Source: Isoetes taiwanensis
Lineage: Eukaryota; Streptophyta; Lycopodiopsida; Isoetales; Isoetaceae
Direction of reading: 5' to 3'
Length of the DNA: 64,000 nt
Assembly (NCBI GenBank): GCA_021234155.1
Contig: JAJEKV010000030.1
Coordinates: forward strand, 13,442,381-13,506,380
The notes under the pieces were generated by a model. It saw nothing but the letters and a program-made list of their open reading frames with translations, had not been told where the DNA came from and did not search any database. Below, in pieces: positions 57,180-64,000 of the stretch. The position numbers were made by a program, and so were the translations under genes. Within the stretch, counting starts at the first letter, position 1. Every line of letters starts with the position of its first letter.

Positions 57180-58760
57180 TCTATATAAAACGCCTGAGGC
57201 CTTTTGTCTTCTCCTATCCGCCATCTCCCCTCGCTTCTACCACATCCGCCACCATCTCTCCCGCTCTCCCATCACTTTCAATGGCCTCCAGCCCAGCCTT
57301 CCATCCCCGCCGAGATCTTGTCTCCCGCTTTTGGTCAAGGAAATTCGTAACATTCGCGGTCGGGGTTTTGTGAGGAACTGATCCGGGCTTAAAAGAAAAG
57401 AATGATGAAGACGCCGCCAAGTCGGGTTGCGAGGAAAAGGCCGCTACGTGGAGGTGATTTTAGTGCGCTGATGAATCGGTTGCCTTAGACCGCGAATTGC
57501 CACACGAGATATATAACCTAAGAGAGCTCGTGGCCGCAATCGGGCTGAGGCCGCCTCGAGCTCAACCTCGGCGGAGCGGAAGATAAGGTTATGAATATGA
57601 GAACGTGCAGCCGCAAGGCAATCATGTTGGAGGAGCAGAAAAAAATTATCACCGCCCGTGAAGAGCTTGCCCTATCATAGGCATCGGGCTCCTAGAGGCC
57701 CGCTTTTTAATGTTTGTAATGGTTTTATTTCAATGGGAAAAGCGACAACAAATGTGCCTAATATTACGCTCTCTATTTTTAATTTTCAATATCCTCATGG
57801 TAGAGAGAGAATGACAAGACAGATCATTATGAAGTTTAAACCCTTCATAGGGTTTAAAGTCGCGCATTTCATGCGGTGTGATATAATGTTGTAGTTAGAA
57901 TAGTTATTAATGTGTTCCAAATGACAAGCATCTATTAATGTGTTCTAGCCACAACCGGACACACGCAATGCATTGTACCGGTGTTTAATATGTTCAAGTG
58001 CTAATATGTATAAATTGAGGTCCTTGCATTGTGCTCCTTCCGGCCGCTTAGAGCCTCAGTTCTCACTTCTATAATCTTTAACGTCCTCCCATTTGTCATC
58101 TATGGCCTCCACATCCTCAACCGCCGCATAAGGAAAATCCAGGCGAGGGTGGTAGGAACTCCCCTTCCCTCGACATGCGCGCCGGGTGTTCTAATGAAGA
58201 GGTTGAAGGAGCAAGATGACTTTCCTGGGCGAAAATGCCGCTACAATTCTCACAGAAAAGAAGAAGAGAATGAATTCAACCTTCTCATGCTCGTAGCCGA
58301 GAGGCAAATCAGCGGTTGAATAGGAGTCGGATTGCAGATGACATGCCCCAACAACCGCGACCGAGGTGGCTGGGTGACGGCAAGAGGATGCTAATTCAAA
58401 GTGAAGAACACGCTGTGCCATTGGGACGTGACGTGATTACGTACAAAGAGATGCAGGACGCATTGAGGAACGCTTTGATAGGGTGATCGTCATGAGGGAA
58501 GAGATGAAGACGGAAGACGCAGGACCTGTCGATGATGATGATGAAGATAATGAAGAAGAGTCAAGACCGGAGCAAATAATGAGTCGCTGTATTTTGTTTT
58601 TCTCAATGTAACATTCTTCACAACTTTAATCAAAAGTAACCCTTTTATTATTATCTTGTAAGCCGCCAACGACAAGCCACATAAATGCAATATCGAATCA
58701 CTACTGTGATGATAAATAAGATCACACGACGAAGCGCCAAGCAGGTAAAATGTAAGGTTG
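57180..58760 (+). repeat. Two further related units
   Basis: TATATAAAACGCCTGAGGCC at about 57182 followed by a C/T-rich leader and ATGGCCTCCAGCC (57281), and GTATAAATTGAGGTCC at about 58007 followed by ATGGCCTCCACATCC (58102) resemble the starts of units 1 and 2. GATCACACGACGA occurs at 58720-58732. Similarity is weaker, so homology is likely but not certain. Confidence 0.4.
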
Positions 58761-60412
58761 GAGCCAGTACTGCTGGCCGTGGTGAACATGATACACATTA
58801 CAAGTATACTTTATCGATTCTTTTGTCTCTTAGATTCCACCGCGTAATGCTAAGGCCCTAGAATTTTGCCGCTAACTTTCCTGCTTTCTCCTCGCCATTA
58901 TGCCAATGGTGTTTACCACTGGTTGCTCCTTAAAGCTTCACCTTCTGCCCGTGATTTAGCCATCGCCTTCATAAACCACTCACATCCGCCTTTAGAGGGT
59001 TGGTTCCCACATTTCCACCCCTCTTGAGTGTTACGCATGAAAGGCTATTTTTAGCTTGTTTATGCGAATGTCTTGTGCACTCCACACCGCTAGGCTTCCA
59101 TACTTCCTAAAACCAGCAGCGCGGAGCCCAAAAGATGCGCAGTGCGCACTCTCAATTCTCTCCCATGCCTACGAGCCGACAATTTAAAGACTCGGCTGCA
59201 TCAACATTTTCAGACTTTAGAGGTCCATTCTTTCCTCAATGTATAAACAATTCGCATAATGCATCCTGGCGTTTCAATGCCGAACGAACGCCATCTCAGG
59301 CGGTCCTCGCCCGCGATCAACCAAAGAATTTCCAAATTCATAGACCTTTCTCCCATTTGGTTTTCCGCTCGTGAGCCTCTTCTATGATTCTTTTTGTTAT
59401 GAAGGCCACCGAGCTTTCACCCCACCACTGACACCTTACGGTGCACACTTTGTTCTTCCCGCCTCATCGAGTTCCACCTTAAATTGCCACCATGCAAACC
59501 TCGCTTTCTCGATAGAACATGTTCAACTCCACGAATTCTTTCCTTCTTTCTTCTTATCCGAATAACACACGACCAGCTCTCAAAAATATCATCTTGTTTC
59601 ATGATTCTCACAAAGCCGCAAAGTGCGCAGACATGAACCCTCTAATGGAATGGGAAAATGCCATGGAACTTGGGATCTTCTTTCTCCCCTCTACATACGC
59701 TTGGTTAAGGACAAGGCTGAAACAGCCTTCCCAAGTATCACTTCCTTGCATGATTGCAAGACGCATAACTTGCATGTTCCTAGTCCTCCTCCACTTATGT
59801 TGTACATTGCTTTCTCAGCTTTTAAATCGGGGACGCCAAGTGAAAATTACTTTATAAGATCCATAGTGATCTACTTGCACTTTTCCCTCCCTCTAATCTA
59901 GATATTAGACTCCTGGGATGTCAGCTTTTGATTGAACACCCATTTCACACTGTGGGCTTTTCCTCGAACTTTAAAGAGACCTAACCACTGTGTACATCTT
60001 CGTATTGACATGAGAACCATTTTCCTCGCGACGCTTTTCTCTCGTCTGCCACCTCTACATCTTTTTATTATTCTTGTTGCTCTGATTTATAGCATGTGCA
60101 ATTGCATTCTCAATTGCTCTATTCATGATGACAACGGATACCCTCACATACTTCAAACTTGGTCGGCCTCCATTTCATCCACTTTATGCAAACTTCAATC
60201 TCACCATTAGTTTCGTGAACCTGCTAAGTCATAATATTTGACAAGGAATTGTAAGAGAGTAAACTTCGTGTCAACCCAAAGATTATTGGCGCTCATTCAT
60301 TCCAACTATATCACAACAATCCTTTGCCATTCTTATCTTTTTATGGCTAGCGGCGCGTGATCTCAAAGACATTCAACAGCAATACGTGTGGCACTTAATC
60401 CTTAGATCACGC
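58761..60412. other. Region without a supported gene
   Basis: Pyrimidine-rich stretch with many short frames (for example 59519-59857) lacking recognisable domains. It ends where the second copy of the segmental repeat begins (about 60413). Confidence 0.45.
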
Positions 60413-63400
60413 AATTTAGAACTCCCCGAAGGGTCTTCCTCGGCCCGGGATTGTTCCTCAAGATTTTTGCCTTTGGCAGGTCAAAGCGTTTCTTTGTCAG
60501 TGAGGCCTGTATCCTCTTCATGAAGCTGCTTGTCAAACAACTTGGGGTCGAGGGCACAGCGGAAATTCTCCATTGCTGTCGCCCGACTTGCCTCTTGTCC
60601 ATTGAGCCCATATTTGATCCATTTCTCCCAGGGCAGCCTCGGTGCTAGAATGAGGGTCGTATTGCGAGAGAGACTCCACTACCTTTCCTTGGTGTTCTCT
60701 TCTTCTTCTCCTCTTCTTCCTCTCCTAAGTCATCTTCTGTCCCTCAGCCGGAACATATGCATAGTTTCTCAAAGGTCTTCCTTATCAGGGGAGCCACATT
60801 TTTCCTTTAGGGCCGAGGACAACAATGCTTTCCTTTCCATTTGCCTGGCGTGTATGATCACGAAGGATAGAGGATAACGATGTACCAATGTCCGGAGCAT
60901 GAAAGGTATCTACAAATGTCGGGAATAGCTTGTTAAAATGCAGCCGGGTATCTACAAACACCCAGGAATAAACGAAGATTTCTTTTTACTTCCGGGGTTT
61001 CGACTCGCGAGTCGAGAAAACTCAGATCCTTTGATTTTACGCATTACCACGGCTTTTCGACTTCATGAGTCCGAAACCCCAGATGATGTCGGCAAATGTT
61101 AGGATGGCGGGGGCTTTCTTTCGACTGTAAGTCGAAAATCGGCATTCAATGTCTATTTTCTTTTATGCGGCTAAGGGGTTTTCGACTTCGAATGGTGGAA
61201 AGCTCCATCCTTTGATTTTTAGGGTGTTACTCTCGGGCTTTCTCATTTCCTTGGTCGAGAAACCCGTTGATATAATCGGCAAATGTTAGGATGGCGGGGC
61301 TTTCTCGACTTCAGCGGTCGAAATGGAAAAATCCGTAGAGTTATTTACCTTGCGTAAATCGCGCTTTTCGGCCTTCGCTATTGTGTTCAGCGATGCATAC
61401 GCTTTGGCTTCGATTTGCCGGGCATCTCCGTACAAAGAACTCTGCACTCAAAGCAGCATATCTATCCTGATCCTTTTGGCGGCACCTCCTTCTCGATCTG
61501 CCAATACTTGAGCAGCCCCTTCCTAATCTTTGCCGGAGTCTACAACCTTAACCGGACGTCTTTTTCCTTGGATCTTCCTCGGACTTCCGGTGAACAACTC
61601 ACTGGTCGTCTGCTAAAGGTATGACATCGCGGGCATTGGATACAGCGGGGATGTCGCACCATGGGGTTGGAATCTCCGGCATGTGTCTTTGGATTAAATT
61701 CACAGTGGTTGAACAAGGCGGCATCTCCGTTGCAAACCTTGGTAGTCTAATGTCGGCCGGCGGCTTATTGTGATATTCCCCAACGGATAATCTTGAGCTA
61801 GGCGGCTCCATTTTACGTGCCCCTCTCTCAGAAATCCGATCTCTAATTCATGCGGATCGAGGTTTGGGGAGTCGACCATATCTTCGTCTCCTTAGATCAT
61901 CGACTCCTCTGGTGTGGTGTCATCATCCCCATCTTTGTTTTTTGGTGGACTTTTTTGTGTATGAACCACAACATTCCCCACTGCAGAGTGTTGTAGAGTC
62001 TTCAGCACAGTAGATGTGAAGCTCCCCGTATTGAACAGTTTTTCCCTGACTCTGGAAATCTCCATACCAAGCTCCCTGGATGTTAGGGTTCCGGCCTCCT
62101 TCATCCCTTCCAGATCCTTCCACCCAAGGTTCTGACAATTTAAAGGCGCCGGCCTTTTTTCGGTGCCCTTAGCCTTGCTCATGGAAGAGTGAGAATAATT
62201 TGAAACTGCCAATTTTTTGGTGCGATAGAACTTACTCCTACATGGAGTCCTCGACATGTAGTGTCAAATGCTTGGGACCAAAGCCTTGAGGCGGAGAGCA
62301 CAACACCGATTTTCTTGTACTTGTCTCCGGAGCTCTTCTTGTCCCCTTTGGTGTAGAAACGATCTCTCTCCTTCCTAATTTTGTCGATACCTCGACATAC
62401 CACCAAAATCTCTGCATTTGTTTCAAAAGTCTACCTCTCAGGTCCCTCGGGATGACAAAAGAATGGAGTTCGGGCCGATGATCACCGGTGAGTCGAGGTG
62501 AATCTTTGCAAGAAAAACGGATGGATCCGATTAGAGTATTAGGCAATACAAAAACCTGAGCTCACAGGGGTTGTCTTCTTCTTCTTTCTGCTTGCCAGAA
62601 GCATCCCCTCGGCCTCGCTTCTTGGGCCAGTCATTTCTATATGCCCTCTCATCGCTTAGGACTGACTCCGTAAATTAAGTTTCCTCCATTGTGAGTTTTA
62701 GGACCGCATGTAAAAAAAGATGGCGTGTTCTTTAATTTGAAGTTAAGGACATGCAATCATTTATGAAAAAGCGGGCTAAAGTGCGGCGACGGCCGGCTTT
62801 AGCCAGCCCAAACACTATTTCAAATTGAATCACATCAAAAGGGACTAAGTGAGTGGGCGTAGTTTATCTTCCCTATATAGCGGCATTGGGGAACTTCGAG
62901 GTCCGGAGGGATCATCGCTATGGCGACCAGAGATAGCCGCTGACGGTAAAGCTGCTAATAGCGCCTTGCATATGTGTGTTTTTCGGCCGTGGCGATCCCT
63001 ATTTGCAGCAGTTAGATGGTCGATGAGCCGCGGAGCTAAGGTAGGAAGCGGAGAAGGAGGCGCGATTCGCCAGGAACTCTCTACAACGGCATACATGGAA
63101 AGGGGATGCGCGAATCGCGCGATACGTCGTAATAGATGCGAATACACTCTTGAAAGAGACCGACAGAAAAGAAGCAAAGACTCAGGTGTGGTGAGGATCC
63201 AGAGTGATACAATGGCCCAAGGTGCTAGCGTGAAGAGGGAGTTTGAGAGATGCCTATGTTATTTGGCTTATGTAGAACTATCTTGGTATGTGTTTAAAAA
63301 TAATGGAACTGCTGATAAGCTCGACGGATTCGGTGTTCCTTGTCCAGCATTTCAGCTTCGAGAGATGATTTACTCTCTAGGTTGAGAGATGCTCGGCAGG

Positions 63401-63960
63401 AAACATTGAATCGAGGGAACAGTTCGTTATAGATCTGTTTTTCCATGGGGCTTTACTTGGAATGTTGTACATAGATCAGGCTAGGACTAAGGCCTGGAGA
63501 TGCGGTTCAAATGCATCCTCTTGTAGTTAGTCAGGGAGGGGCCTCCCATATTCGCCCAGAACCCTCCTCTTGCAATATTCGAGGGAAGATGGTTGAAGGA
63601 GAGGGTCGAGGATAAGGCTAGAGGCACTTGGGACTAAAAGCAGGAGAGAATAGAAAGTGCGATTTTAGAGAATGCAAGCCTTGGCTTCCTCATGTGGTTT
63701 CCCTGTGGTGGAGTTGTAGGGAGGCCTCCACCGGTCAGAGCCCCTCCCCTTCGCACTATTCGGCAGATGGTTGAAGAGTGACTCCCCGGGTGGAGTGAGG
63801 CCTACCGCATTTCTGAGGAGGGAGGGTGGGCTAAGGGATTCACCGACTTGCTAGTCGAGAATGCTTCTCTGTCTACATTCTCGACTCAAGAAATGAGAAT
63901 GCCCCTAACCCATCCGAGAACTTCCGGTTAGTACACATGGAGTGCGGTTGGGTAAGGCAT
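60413..63960. repeat. Segmental repeat, copy 2 (truncated FCP1-linked gene)
   Basis: Same order and orientation as 45465-48990: central-exon fragment (60413-60960), palindromic intron (palindrome at 60998-61019), upstream exons (61.35-62.70 kb, minus), divergent region, hairpin units near 63.54 and 63.72 kb, palindrome remnants at about 63845-63900. The FCP1 half is absent: homology stops inside the central exon at 60413. The right end continues beyond the window. Confidence 0.85.
62849..63385 (+). CDS. 178-codon ORF divergent to the FCP1-linked gene copy, unknown
   Basis: Runs MSGRSLSSLYSGIGELRG ... KNNGTADKLDGFGVPCPAFQ ... LREMIYSLG. Copy 1 (47.85-48.40 kb) holds the same sequence with indels and stops, and the C-terminal motif NNGTADKLDGF is retained there in altered form. 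It has no known domain. Its start is about 150 bp from the first minus-strand exons, so the two could share a promoter. It may also be a fortuitous frame within a repeat. Confidence 0.35.
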   Translation: MSGRSLSSLYSGIGELRGPEGSSLWRPEIAADGKAANSALHMCVFRPWRSLFAAVRWSMSRGAKVGSGEGGAIRQELSTTAYMERGCANRAIRRNRCEYTLERDRQKRSKDSGVVRIQSDTMAQGASVKREFERCLCYLAYVELSWYVFKNNGTADKLDGFGVPCPAFQLREMIYSLG

Positions 63961-64000
63961 TCGAACTCATGGCCCGAAGGCATACATCGGCGCTTCAACG

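Noticed and set aside
1-64000. CRISPR array, bacterial operons or prophage
   Set aside because: The palindromes are not regularly spaced with unique spacers, and coding content is eukaryotic (introns, LINEs, copia).

Overview
The window looks like nuclear DNA of a land plant. The evidence is an intron-rich VEN4/SAMHD1-type dNTPase gene, a fossil pentatricopeptide-repeat (PPR) gene, plant L1-type LINEs, and a Ty1-copia element primed by initiator tRNA-Met. A large spaced-out genome with many old repeats is implied, possibly a fern, lycophyte or bryophyte, but the sequence does not fix the lineage. Only one host gene looks complete.

Layout. 1-113: two copies of a near-perfect palindrome that recurs later. 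1.85-5.34 kb (-): a very old LINE with recognisable endonuclease and reverse transcriptase (RT) remnants. 6.29-9.40 kb (+): an intact 18-exon HD-domain dNTPase gene (446 aa when spliced). 9.4-12.5 kb: no gene. 12.5-15.5 kb: a degenerate simple-repeat array, two 390-bp direct repeats enclosing a PPR pseudogene (-), then a TTACG array. 15.6-19.26 kb: no gene; local tandem duplications. 19.27-33.0 kb (+): a full-length L1-type LINE (LINE A) with a 13-bp target-site duplication (TSD), split by a second 5'-truncated LINE (LINE B) with its own 15-bp TSD and a 30-nt poly(A). 33.5-38.28 kb (-): a Ty1-copia element with PBS, PPT, gag, PR, IN, RT and RNase H, degraded and with unequal LTRs. 38.3-43 kb: repeat-rich with no firm gene; it holds two small hairpins, four vertebrate-type telomere units and a short ORF starting with the first nine histone H3 residues. 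43.4-47.7 kb (-): exons of a decayed multi-exon gene ending in an FCP1/NLI-type HAD phosphatase domain whose nucleophile codon is mutated; its introns contain the palindromes. 48.5-49.6 kb: four degenerate hairpin units. 51.2-53.9 kb (+): a broken DUF7869-family gene. 55.0-58.8 kb: tandem diverged TATA-plus-short-ORF units. 60.4-64 kb: a second, 3'-truncated copy of the 45.5-49 kb block in the same orientation.

The genes do not form a pathway. Most of the window is layered insertion and decay around one conserved housekeeping gene. The feature least explained by known families is the dispersed palindrome (arm GCCTTTCTCGACTCG followed by its reverse complement), which sits in predicted introns and flanks of the phosphatase-like repeat family.
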